Assembly (NCBI RefSeq): GCF_000155595.1
Contig: NZ_DS989904.1
Location: 504,477-568,476, forward strand
DNA: 64,000 nt
Source of the DNA: Synechococcus sp. PCC 7335
Lineage (GTDB): Bacteria > Cyanobacteriota > Cyanobacteriia > Phormidesmidales > Phormidesmidaceae
Reading direction: 5' to 3'
In this document: in pieces, positions 8,974 through 16,485 of the stretch
Position numbering within the stretch: the stretch's first letter is position 1
Layout of the letters: each line of letters starts with the position of its first letter
Notes under the pieces: model-generated
Database searches by the model: none
What the model saw: the letters and a program-made list of their open reading frames with translations, nothing else
Told to the model about the DNA's origin: nothing
Program-made: the position numbers and the translations under genes

Positions 8974-9053
8974 AGAGCTAGCCAGACATCGGCGATTGTT
9001 AGCAGGTATGGCAGCGCCGCTAGTGAATTTGTTCGGTATCGAGGATCTAGATT

Positions 9054-10544
9054 GTGAGAGCAAATTCTCTACTATCTGCGCTGTCTCTGATAGGAGCACT
9101 GGTGCTTGCTTTCCCCTCAGAAGCCGCTAGACTCCAGTCCTGGCGATTCGATCCACAAAAGAACCAGCTGACGTTTACGACGGATGACAGCATTCAGCCC
9201 ACTGCTCAGCTCCTATCTAGTCCAACTAGGCTAGTTATTGACCTGCCAGGAACCACGCTTGATGAAACGCAAAACCTAGTGGTGGAAGATCCTGCGATTA
9301 AAGAAGTGCGAGCCGTTGAGTTAGACGCCGAGACCGCTCGGCTGATTGTGGAATATGAACCAGGCTATATTCTTGATCCTGACCAAGTACGGATACGCGG
9401 TGAAAGCTCACGCGAGTGGACACTGCAGCTTCCAGAGGCCACCAGCCTTGCGGCAAGTGATGTAGAAAGCAATATAGAAAGCGATATAGAAACCAAAGCA
9501 CCGACGCAAGTAACTGGCAACACGGTCAATAATCGTCCCGTTCAGGGCGCTCAGACCCGTATCCAAGGGATTGTTGCCACCGTAGACGGCTTTTTCATTC
9601 GCACTGCCGGAGAAGTGGCTGAGTTGAGGGTCGATAGATTCTCAGATGATGGGCAAAACTACATCACGCTAGAGTTAGACCAGGCAGCCATATCAATTGG
9701 CCTGACGGCCGGGCGTCTACCGGTTGAGCGCTACAGCATCGACAGTTGGCAAGTCGACCAGATATCAGCACAGCCTGCTAAGGCTCGAATCACCTTGGCA
9801 CTCGCAGAGGGCAGCCCCGATTGGGAAATCACGGCACACGAAGGCGGCATCATGGTACTACCCAAGGACGTCGCGATTACTAGTGTGCCAGATACGGGGA
9901 ATCGATCGGGGACGACCGAAGCTTATGCATCTAGATTAGCAACAGCGAATAGACAGACAGATCAAGTAGAACTTGGCTCACTACCTACTGTTCCCAACGG
10001 ACGGTTTACTGTTGTACTAGACCCTGGACATGGCGGCCGTGATCCGGGCGCAGTTGGAATTGGTGGTTTGCAGGAGAAACAGGTAGTTAACGACATCACC
10101 CCTCAGGTAGCCGCTATCTTACGCACGCAAGGTGTTAATGTCGTCGTGACTAGAGAAAGTGATTATGAGCTAGATCTAGCGCCCAGAGTACAGATTGCTG
10201 AGCGAGCAAATGCGTCTATCTTCGTTAGCATTCATGCCAATGCGATCAGCATGAGCCGCCCTGATGTCAACGGGCTAGAAACCTTCTATGCTTCGGCCGC
10301 AGGTCAACGATTGGCGAATACAGTCCATGCTAGTGTACTTGCAGAAATGGGAATGCGCGATCGCCGCGTTCGTAGCGCTCGGTTCTATGTTATCCGTCGC
10401 ACTTCTATGCCTGCTATCTTGATCGAAACAGGCTTTGTTACAGGTGTGGAAGATGCACCGAATCTAGCCGATCCAGTTTGGCGAGAGCGTATGTCTGTGG
10501 CGATCGCTAGAGGCATCCTGCTTCACCTACAGCGCGGTCTTTAA
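9054..10544 (+). CDS. amiC: N-acetylmuramoyl-L-alanine amidase with AMIN domains
   Basis: The enzyme cleaves the stem peptide from murein in the periplasm, mainly at division septa or cell-cell junctions. A signal peptide covers about residues 1-24 (cut near SEA-A). Two AMIN-like domains, which bind peptidoglycan or target the septum, cover about 25-125 and 168-270. The Amidase_3 domain covers about 317-494, with zinc ligands H326, E341 and H394 and the catalytic E458 (VVLDPGHGG, SIHANAI, ILIETGF). The start is GTG at 9054, chosen because it gives a complete signal peptide. A 12-base triple repeat at 9459-9494 encodes DVES-NIES-DIET in the linker. Confidence 0.92.
   Translation: MRANSLLSALSLIGALVLAFPSEAARLQSWRFDPQKNQLTFTTDDSIQPTAQLLSSPTRLVIDLPGTTLDETQNLVVEDPAIKEVRAVELDAETARLIVEYEPGYILDPDQVRIRGESSREWTLQLPEATSLAASDVESNIESDIETKAPTQVTGNTVNNRPVQGAQTRIQGIVATVDGFFIRTAGEVAELRVDRFSDDGQNYITLELDQAAISIGLTAGRLPVERYSIDSWQVDQISAQPAKARITLALAEGSPDWEITAHEGGIMVLPKDVAITSVPDTGNRSGTTEAYASRLATANRQTDQVELGSLPTVPNGRFTVVLDPGHGGRDPGAVGIGGLQEKQVVNDITPQVAAILRTQGVNVVVTRESDYELDLAPRVQIAERANASIFVSIHANAISMSRPDVNGLETFYASAAGQRLANTVHASVLAEMGMRDRRVRSARFYVIRRTSMPAILIETGFVTGVEDAPNLADPVWRERMSVAIARGILLHLQRGL
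9459..9494. repeat. 12-bp repeat, three copies, in the amidase linker
   Basis: Units at 9459-9470, 9471-9482 and 9483-9494 share the core ATAGAAA(G/C)C and encode D(V/I)E(S/T) repeats between the two AMIN domains. The period keeps the reading frame. Confidence 0.8.
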
Positions 10545-10628
10545 GGCGTAAGAGCCAGCTTAGGTAAGACACGGCTATCCAGGCTGACTTACCGCAGGTG
10601 ATTGCCTGATTGTCGTCACCTTGTCGGC

Positions 10629-11726
10629 CTACTTCTTCTCAGGGTGTTGAACTTCATCGCACGAAACACCCAACTTGCCAAGAAAGCGAATCATCTCATG
10701 CAATCGCCCCTGACTGCGCTGGTTGAAATATAAAGCCAAACGAGGCAAGGATGCCGTTTCGTCGTCCTGTTCGACTGAAAACGCTGACACCTCTCGAATA
10801 GTTCCTTTAGTTAAGATATCTTCGAACTTCTCGTTGAGCTGATCGACAGCATCAGCCCCTAGGGGAGCCTTTAGTCGAATGACGAGCTGATTGTCTATAT
10901 ACCGACTGGAATGATACATCCGGTAGAAGTCTTCAATCGACTTGATCGCGTCATCAATGCTGTCAGTCAGATGGTAAAGACTCGTGTCATCTGGGCTAAT
11001 CAATCCCTGGTCAAGCAGCCGGTTGCGCAAATAGTGATCCCAGCTCTTCCAATAGTCTCCACCAGGTCTATCTATCAACACTAATGGCAGCGGAGTGGCT
11101 TTGCCTGTCTGAATCAAGGTAAGTGATTCAAACGCTTCGTCTTGAGTGCCAAAGCCACCTGGAAAGAGCGCGATCGCATCGCTTTCCTTCAAGAAAAACA
11201 GCTTTCGAGTGAAAAAGTATCTAAAATCTAGCAGCTTAGTATCGCCAGTCATGGTCGGATTAGCGCCTTGCTCAAAAGGCAATTGGATATTGAGACCAAA
11301 AGAGCGATCGCGTCCTGCACCCTCATTACCCGCCTGCATGATGCCGCCCCCGGCCCCGGTCATCACCATAAAGCCTTCTTCACTCACACGACGCGCGAAT
11401 TCGACTGCCATTTGATACTCAGGGCGATCGCTCGGGGTTCTAGCCGAGCCAAAGACCGTTACCTTGCGCGTATGCCGGTAAGGGTAAAAGGCCTGAAACC
11501 CTATCTCCATATCCAGCAAAGAACGGCTCAAAATCTTCCAGTCTAGTCGCTCAGCCTCTTGCTGAGTCATCCGTACTAGCGTCTCAAAAATCTCCTCTAT
11601 CAGCGCTCCATTTTCTAGATCCGGTAGACGGCTCAAAGCATCGAGAACGTCTGAGCGAAGACTTTGGCTAGGTTGGCGGTGATGCTTCGATAAAGACTTA
11701 CCAGACTGTGAAAAAGAATTAGTCAT
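10629..11726 (-). CDS. LOG-family (TIGR00730-like) Rossmann-fold protein
   Basis: The core, about residues 85-260, carries the LOG-family features VFGSAR (91-96), VMTGAGGGIMQAGNEGA (121-137) and PGGFGTQDE (189-197). Family members hydrolyse nucleoside monophosphates (cytokinin-activating LOG enzymes) or are mis-annotated as lysine decarboxylases. At 365 residues it is much longer than plain LOG proteins of about 190; an 80-residue N-terminal part and a C-terminal part of about 100 residues are extra, as in a long cyanobacterial subgroup I recall. It is convergent with the amidase gene. Confidence 0.8.
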   Translation of the reverse strand: MTNSFSQSGKSLSKHHRQPSQSLRSDVLDALSRLPDLENGALIEEIFETLVRMTQQEAERLDWKILSRSLLDMEIGFQAFYPYRHTRKVTVFGSARTPSDRPEYQMAVEFARRVSEEGFMVMTGAGGGIMQAGNEGAGRDRSFGLNIQLPFEQGANPTMTGDTKLLDFRYFFTRKLFFLKESDAIALFPGGFGTQDEAFESLTLIQTGKATPLPLVLIDRPGGDYWKSWDHYLRNRLLDQGLISPDDTSLYHLTDSIDDAIKSIEDFYRMYHSSRYIDNQLVIRLKAPLGADAVDQLNEKFEDILTKGTIREVSAFSVEQDDETASLPRLALYFNQRSQGRLHEMIRFLGKLGVSCDEVQHPEKK

Positions 11727-11840
11727 TAGTTAACCAGAAAAGTGATAGCGGTATGGGGATGAATGCATATCCTGCGGGTTACTTAGCATACCTATACAGA
11801 GAAATTTCATACATAGAAGTTTTACCTGCATTTTTGTACT

Positions 11841-11878
11841 TCGATACAGTGACAAGCACTCGATACAGTGACAAACAC
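11841..11878. repeat. 19-bp tandem duplication
   Basis: TCGATACAGTGACAAGCAC at 11841-11859 is repeated at 11860-11878 with a single change (G to A). Confidence 0.88.
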
Positions 11879-11883
11879 TATAG

Positions 11884-11931
11884 TAGAGCCATTGATGAGT
11901 AGAGCTATTGACGGCTAGAGCTATTGATGAG
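11884..11931. repeat. 16-bp tandem repeat, three copies
   Basis: Units beginning TAGAG(C/C)(C/T)ATTGA lie at 11884-11899, 11900-11915 and 11916-11931 with a few changes between them. The block lies six bases after the previous duplication. Confidence 0.85.
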
Positions 11932-11962
11932 ATCAAAACACTTGCCAAGGGAAACTATTCAT

Positions 11963-11993
11963 TAAAAAGGGGTTCTAGCAAACGCTAGAACCC
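11963..11993 (-). terminator. Rho-independent terminator of trxA
   Basis: A perfect 10-bp stem (11970-11979 with 11984-11993, loop of 4) reads on the minus strand GGGTTCTAGC...GCTAGAACCC and is followed by CCTTTTTAA. It lies about 135 bases beyond the trxA stop codon. Confidence 0.75.
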
Positions 11994-12128
11994 AAATAGC
12001 AAAGCCAATCCATCAAGAATGCTTACCATCTAACGCTCAGAATCAGGCCTGACTCAAAACAAAGATATCTGACATCAAGCTTTGCTCTTCGACATCGAGC
12101 TTCCTGAAACCAAGCCCTACCGTGTTAG

Positions 12129-12449
12129 TTACAGATACTTTTCTAACGTATTAGCCAAAGTTGTCTTAGGAACCGCACCGACAACCATATCCACTCGCTG
12201 ACCACCCTTAAAAATCATTAGCGTCGGGATACTGCGAATACCGTATTGACTAGCAACACTAGGGTTTTCGTCTGTGTTGACCTTGACTACTTTAACTTGA
12301 CCATCATACTGCTCAGAAATTTCGTCAACAACGGGCGCTACCATTCGGCAAGGACCACACCAAGGTGCCCAAAAGTCCACCAGCACTGGTGTCTCGTTTT
12401 CCAAAACTTCTTGCTTAAATGTCGAATCTGTGACCTGTGCGGCTGACAT
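12129..12449 (-). CDS. trxA: Thioredoxin
   Basis: This is a complete 106-residue m-type thioredoxin that reduces disulfides in target proteins. The active site WCGPC places the redox cysteines at C31 and C34, preceded by LVDFWAP; the cis-proline block [13 protein letters not shown] follows at about residues 71-83. The gene lies downstream of yfr1 and guaB3, in the same orientation, the conserved cyanobacterial order, and ends before a clear terminator at 11963-11993. Confidence 0.95.
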   Translation of the reverse strand: MSAAQVTDSTFKQEVLENETPVLVDFWAPWCGPCRMVAPVVDEISEQYDGQVKVVKVNTDENPSVASQYGIRSIPTLMIFKGGQRVDMVVGAVPKTTLANTLEKYL

Positions 12450-12936
12450 TCTTAAAATCCTTAGTCACTCATGTACTCTGATCTTACCATAGCCAAAAGC
12501 TGTCCCCTTTTTTCACCCGCTACAGATTTCTTCCGTATTGAGTCTCGATTTCTTCCTTATTACATAGATCTTCGCTGTATAGGCACGCTCTAATAAAGAC
12601 TATACCTAACGTCAAAGTCCCACATATCAGAGTCGGCAACCCTAAGGAACAATACCATCAATCAAAAGGAACCGCCTAGATCAAAAGATCTAGGCGGAGT
12701 GTGGTGTGAGGAGTGAACGGAAACTTTCGTCTCCGCTTCTTTTTAATTGTAAGAGACTCTTAGAAATTTGCCATAGAGGTTCTTGGATAATCAAAGACAA
12801 GTCTTTATACTAGCCAGGCTCTGTTTAGCGTTAGCTCATATTCAGCTCGAGCTCATATCTATTATTGTGGTCAATTGTGGTTACCTTGCACTCTCAAGAT
12901 GGTTGCCATTGGATCAAACGGCCAAATACTGAGCGA
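12450..12936. other. guaB3-trxA spacer carrying yfr1
   Basis: The 487-base spacer contains the Yfr1 small RNA gene at about 12664-12736. The remaining parts hold the trxA leader (12450-12663) and the guaB3 3' flank (12737-12936), where I see no further gene. Confidence 0.7.
12664..12736 (-). ncRNA. yfr1: Cyanobacterial small RNA Yfr1
   Basis: Read on the minus strand this is a first hairpin CGGAGAC-GAAA-GTTTCCG (12735-12718), a single-stranded stretch containing the ultraconserved ACTCCTCACAC (12714-12704), and a terminator hairpin with a perfect 11-bp stem (12697-12672, loop TTTT) followed by TTCCTTTT. This two-hairpin plan and the core sequence define Yfr1, and its position between guaB and trxA is the known conserved location. 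In picocyanobacteria Yfr1 base-pairs through this core with outer-membrane porin (som) mRNAs, and in Synechococcus its loss impairs stress growth. The exact 5' end is inferred. Confidence 0.93.
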
Positions 12937-14100
12937 CTACTTACCCATGCCTAGCTGCTGAGCTTTCTGGTAAACTTTGCCCTCAGTCAGCAGCGAAGGG
13001 GCTATCACCACCTCTACTTGCTGCATCTCCTTAAGATCTTTTGCCCCCAAAGTACCCATACTGGTTTGCAAGGCGCCCAAAAAGTTGTGCGTTCCATCAT
13101 CTAGCTGAGCAGGCCCACGAAGAATTTGTTGCAAAGAGCCGGTTGTACCAACCTCGATTCGAGTACCCCGCGGTAGGACTGGACTCGGTGTTGCCATACC
13201 CCAGTGGAACCCGCGTCCAGGAGCCTCTTGAGCACGGGCGAACGGAGAACCAATCATCACCCCATCAGCACCAGAAGCAATACACTTACAGATATCGCCG
13301 CCTGTCACCAAACCGCCATCCGCGATAATTGGCACATAGCGACCTGATTCTTTCTGATAATCGTCCCTAGCAGCAGCACAGTCAGCTACAGCCGTCGCTT
13401 GTGGCACACCTACACCTAGCACGCCTCTAGAGGTACAAGCAGCGCCAGGACCAATTCCCACTAGCACCCCTGCAGCTCCCGCTTTCATCAGCTTTAGAGT
13501 GACTTCATACGTTACACAATTACCTAACAGTACCGGAATTGGCATTTCCTCACAGAAGCTAACTAGATCAAGCGGTGTGACTGCCTTAGGCGATAAGTGG
13601 TCGGTAGAAACCACTGTCGCCTGCACAAACACAAGATCTGCCCCTGCCTCAGCGACAGTTTTGCCAAACTTAACTGCGCCTGCTGGCGTTAGGCTAACAG
13701 CGGCAATACCCTCTTGAGCTTTGATCTCTTGAATGCGTTTTGTGATCAAATCAGCTCGTACTGGCTGAGCATAAAGTTCTTGCATCAATGGTACGAACTC
13801 GGTCTTACCAACAGAGGCGATCCTATCGAGAATGGGATTAGGATTGTCATAGCGGGTCTGAATCCCCTCTAGATTGAGCACACCTAACGCTCCCAACTTA
13901 GAGAGTTCAACCGCCATTTTGACATCGACGACCCCGTCCATCGCGCTGGCAATGATAGGTATCTCTCTGGTAATGCCGCCGATTTGCCAGCTAGTGTCAG
14001 CAAGCTGTGGATCTAGGGTTCTTGCCCCAGGCACCAAGGCAATTTCATCAATTCCGTATGCGCGACGCGCTGTTTTACCACGACCAATTTTAATATCCAC
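12937..14100 (-). CDS. guaB3: GuaB3-family IMP dehydrogenase-related protein
   Basis: The 387-residue TIM-barrel protein belongs to the IMP dehydrogenase/GMP reductase superfamily. The N-terminal block GRGKTARRAYGIDEIALVPG and the absence of CBS domains mark the GuaB3 type found in cyanobacteria and actinobacteria. The phosphate-binding and catalytic-loop region VGIGPGAACTSRGVLG is present, with the nucleophilic Cys. It is expected to act in guanine nucleotide metabolism; whether it serves as an IMP dehydrogenase here depends on whether another guaB exists in the genome. It lies upstream of yfr1 and trxA. Confidence 0.9.
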   Translation of the reverse strand: MDIKIGRGKTARRAYGIDEIALVPGARTLDPQLADTSWQIGGITREIPIIASAMDGVVDVKMAVELSKLGALGVLNLEGIQTRYDNPNPILDRIASVGKTEFVPLMQELYAQPVRADLITKRIQEIKAQEGIAAVSLTPAGAVKFGKTVAEAGADLVFVQATVVSTDHLSPKAVTPLDLVSFCEEMPIPVLLGNCVTYEVTLKLMKAGAAGVLVGIGPGAACTSRGVLGVGVPQATAVADCAAARDDYQKESGRYVPIIADGGLVTGGDICKCIASGADGVMIGSPFARAQEAPGRGFHWGMATPSPVLPRGTRIEVGTTGSLQQILRGPAQLDDGTHNFLGALQTSMGTLGAKDLKEMQQVEVVIAPSLLTEGKVYQKAQQLGMGK

Positions 14101-14287
14101 GTCCGTACTTGTCCCTAGGAAGCATCTAGCTAGCCTATCAAAGAAAGAATTGGATTGCGCAAGAGTGTTCGGCAGTCTTTAACTAATCTCTGGCGGTGGC
14201 TCTCAAGAGTCGCAAAGAGAGTAGCAAAGCCAGCGGGATAAACCAGTAGAATGCTTGCATCCTCTTCATTCGCTTTAATTAAACCTT

Positions 14288-15001
14288 GTGAATATTTCGT
14301 CCCTTAAGTTTTTCAAGAATCTAAGAGCAACCAACCGCCAGTTTGCGGTCATTGGGCTAGGACGCTTTGGTAGAGCAGTTTGCTTGACGCTGCACGGCAT
14401 GGGTTACGAAGTAATGGGTATAGATTCAAACGAAAGTCGAGTTGCCCAAGTATTAACTGACCAAATTGCTGCTCACGCGATTCAGTTAGACTCTACCCAG
14501 CCGTCAGCGCTGCTAGAAGCAGGCATTCCTGATTTCGATACGGTGATTGTCGCTATCGGCAACTACGTACAAGAGAGCATTATCACTACGCTTAATGTGA
14601 AGGAGGCAGGTGTGGCTAACGTGGTTGCTAAAGCGTCTTCAGAGATCCATGGCAAGCTACTCGTTAGGGTTGGCGCTGACCATGTGGTCTTTCCGGAGCA
14701 TGAAATGGGTTGTGAATTAGCCCGCTCATTGACTCGTCCTGGCATCCTAGATCGCTTTGAGCTTGATCCTGACCACAGCATCGTAGAAGTGGTGGTGCCC
14801 CAAAGTTTTGATGGTAAAACCATTATGGAGGTAGACCTGCGTAATCACTACGGTCTGACGCTGATGGCTATCAGCAAAGAAGACATGAAAGACGACCACG
14901 ATAAATTTACAATCAACCCCAGTCCAGTAACGCGACTAAAAGGTGGGAGCTTGATGGTGGTGATTGGCGATAATGCGGGCATCGATAAGCTACCGATGTA
15001 G
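14288..15001 (+). CDS. KtrA/TrkA-type potassium channel regulatory subunit
   Basis: The protein is a cytoplasmic gating ring subunit that binds nucleotides and controls a K+-translocating membrane partner. The RCK_N domain covers about residues 18-140 with the dinucleotide motif VIGLGRFGRAV and an acidic residue at the end of beta2 (MGIDSNES). A RCK_C domain covers about 150-235. The start is GTG at 14288. No membrane subunit (KtrB/TrkH) is nearby, so the partner is encoded elsewhere. The gene ends 41 bases before anmK and may be cotranscribed with it. Confidence 0.87.
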   Translation: MNISSLKFFKNLRATNRQFAVIGLGRFGRAVCLTLHGMGYEVMGIDSNESRVAQVLTDQIAAHAIQLDSTQPSALLEAGIPDFDTVIVAIGNYVQESIITTLNVKEAGVANVVAKASSEIHGKLLVRVGADHVVFPEHEMGCELARSLTRPGILDRFELDPDHSIVEVVVPQSFDGKTIMEVDLRNHYGLTLMAISKEDMKDDHDKFTINPSPVTRLKGGSLMVVIGDNAGIDKLPM

Positions 15002-15042
15002 AAGCGGCAAGATGATACGGAGATTGATGTAGAGACGAACGC

Positions 15043-16206
15043 ATGAGAATTATTGGCCTGATGAGTGGCACGTCGGTTGATGGAATCGATGCGGTGCTGA
15101 CCGAGATAACTGGCGAAGGCTATGAAATTGAGGTGGAGCTAGTCAAGGGAATTACGTATCCTTACTCAGATAATGTGCGATCGCAGATCTTAGCTATCTG
15201 TGCTAATCAGCCAGTTACCCTAATGGAGCTAGCCGCACTAGATGATGCGATCGCCCAGCAGTTCATTCAGGCAATTCGAGCACTAGAAAGTGACCTAACC
15301 TCTATTGACCTCATTGGTTCCCACGGCCAGACTTTATACCACCGCCCGCCTAGCAATAGTCAGCTTGGCTACACTCAGCAACTCGGACGCGGGGACCACA
15401 TTGCCGCTGCTACTGGCTGTATGACGATCAGCAACTTTCGCGTTGCTGATATTGCTCTAGGTGGCCAAGGAGCACCGCTCGTCCCGCTCATCGATGCCTG
15501 TTTACTTAGTCAATTAGAGAATGATGTTGCTGTTCAAAACATAGGCGGCATTGGCAACGTAACCTACCTGCCCGCTTGGGATCGAGGGGCTAAACGAGAA
15601 GATTTGAAGCCGGAATCAGCACCCAAAAATATTATGGGCTGGGATACTGGTCCGGGTAATGCACTGCTTGACTGGGCGGTAACAACGCTTTCTAATGGGG
15701 AAAAATCATACGATCAGCATGGTGAATGGGCTGCTCAGGGGAGATCAAATCAGTCATTGATAGATCAATGGCTACAGCAGTCATATTTTCAGCTAGCGCC
15801 TCCTAAGTCTACAGGCCGTGAACTATTTGGCGCAGACTATGCGCGGCAGTGTTGGCAAATAGCACGAAGCCAGAAATTAAGCCCTGAAGACTTCCTGGCG
15901 ACGCTGACCGATTTTACCGCGGCGACGGTTGAGCTGAGCTATCGGCAGTTTTTACCGCAATTACCCAAAGAGGTTCTAATTGGCGGCGGGGGCAGCCGGA
16001 ATCGCTTCTTGATGGAGTGCCTAGAGCGGCGTTTGCCAGAATGCAAGGTGCATTCAACTGATGATAGACACATAGATGCGGATTACAAAGAGGCGATCGC
16101 ATTCGCGGTCTTAGCCTACTGGCGCTGGCATGGTATTCCTAGCAACTTACCAAGTGTGACAGGAGCCTCGAGATCGTGTCTGCTTGGCGAGATCTGGGAA
16201 CCTTAA
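15043..16206 (+). CDS. anmK: Anhydro-N-acetylmuramic acid kinase
   Basis: AnmK opens and phosphorylates 1,6-anhydro-MurNAc released from murein, allowing recycling to MurNAc-6-phosphate. The N-terminal IGLMSGTSVDGIDAVL is diagnostic, followed by LIGSHGQTLYHRP (proposed catalytic Asp/sugar region), IGGIGNVTYLP, and GWDTGPGNALLDW. The 387 residues match the family length. An internal stretch near residues 180-200 (AKREDLKPESAPKN) is a small insert. Together with the amidase at 9054 it indicates active murein turnover. Confidence 0.93.
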   Translation: MRIIGLMSGTSVDGIDAVLTEITGEGYEIEVELVKGITYPYSDNVRSQILAICANQPVTLMELAALDDAIAQQFIQAIRALESDLTSIDLIGSHGQTLYHRPPSNSQLGYTQQLGRGDHIAAATGCMTISNFRVADIALGGQGAPLVPLIDACLLSQLENDVAVQNIGGIGNVTYLPAWDRGAKREDLKPESAPKNIMGWDTGPGNALLDWAVTTLSNGEKSYDQHGEWAAQGRSNQSLIDQWLQQSYFQLAPPKSTGRELFGADYARQCWQIARSQKLSPEDFLATLTDFTAATVELSYRQFLPQLPKEVLIGGGGSRNRFLMECLERRLPECKVHSTDDRHIDADYKEAIAFAVLAYWRWHGIPSNLPSVTGASRSCLLGEIWEP

Positions 16207-16236
16207 TCTCGCTACGTGGTTCAATCTCGCAGGCGC

Positions 16237-16485
16237 ATGACTACGCAAAACCGACGGTCTGCCTTTTTACCGCAGCATAGTGAGCTTGACCAAAAAGGTA
16301 GCTGGATAACGCCAGAATTATTTGTGCAACGCGATTGGGACATCAAAGATAGACTGCATCGCACTAGGTTTGAGACACGCCAAGAAGCAAGTCAACGCAG
16401 GTATTACTTCTTAGGTAGGGTAACGTCAGCTCGCTATCTCAGCAGTGCATGGAGGCAGCAACTGCCAGACAGTTGCCATGATTGA
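16237..16485 (+). CDS. Small hypothetical ORF overlapping the kinase start
   Basis: I do not recognise this 82-residue, basic, Arg/Gln-rich frame. It begins with ATG at 16237 and ends with TGA at 16483-16485, overlapping the likely kinase start ATG at 16478 by eight bases in another frame. Such overlap is typical of translational coupling and is the main reason to list it. It has no motif, signal peptide or membrane segment, and may be chance. Confidence 0.3.
   Translation: MTTQNRRSAFLPQHSELDQKGSWITPELFVQRDWDIKDRLHRTRFETRQEASQRRYYFLGRVTSARYLSSAWRQQLPDSCHD

Larger units (their letters stand above)
11727..12128. other. Spacer LOG gene-trxA
   Basis: The 402-base spacer holds two blocks of short tandem repeats (11841-11878 and 11884-11931) and the trxA terminator hairpin (11963-11993). 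A 72-codon open frame on the minus strand crosses the repeats and is not protein-like. Confidence 0.6.

Noticed and set aside
8836-9057. 73-codon plus-strand frame before the amidase gene
   Set aside because: It is Ser/His/Arg-rich, overlaps the minus-strand candidate and ends inside the amidase start region.
11730-11948. 72-codon minus-strand frame
   Set aside because: It runs through the tandem repeats of the LOG-trxA spacer, with Ser/Cys/Tyr-rich composition unlike a folded protein.
12672-12697. Perfect 11-bp hairpin as the guaB3 terminator
   Set aside because: It is the 3' hairpin of Yfr1, which has its own core sequence and first hairpin just upstream.
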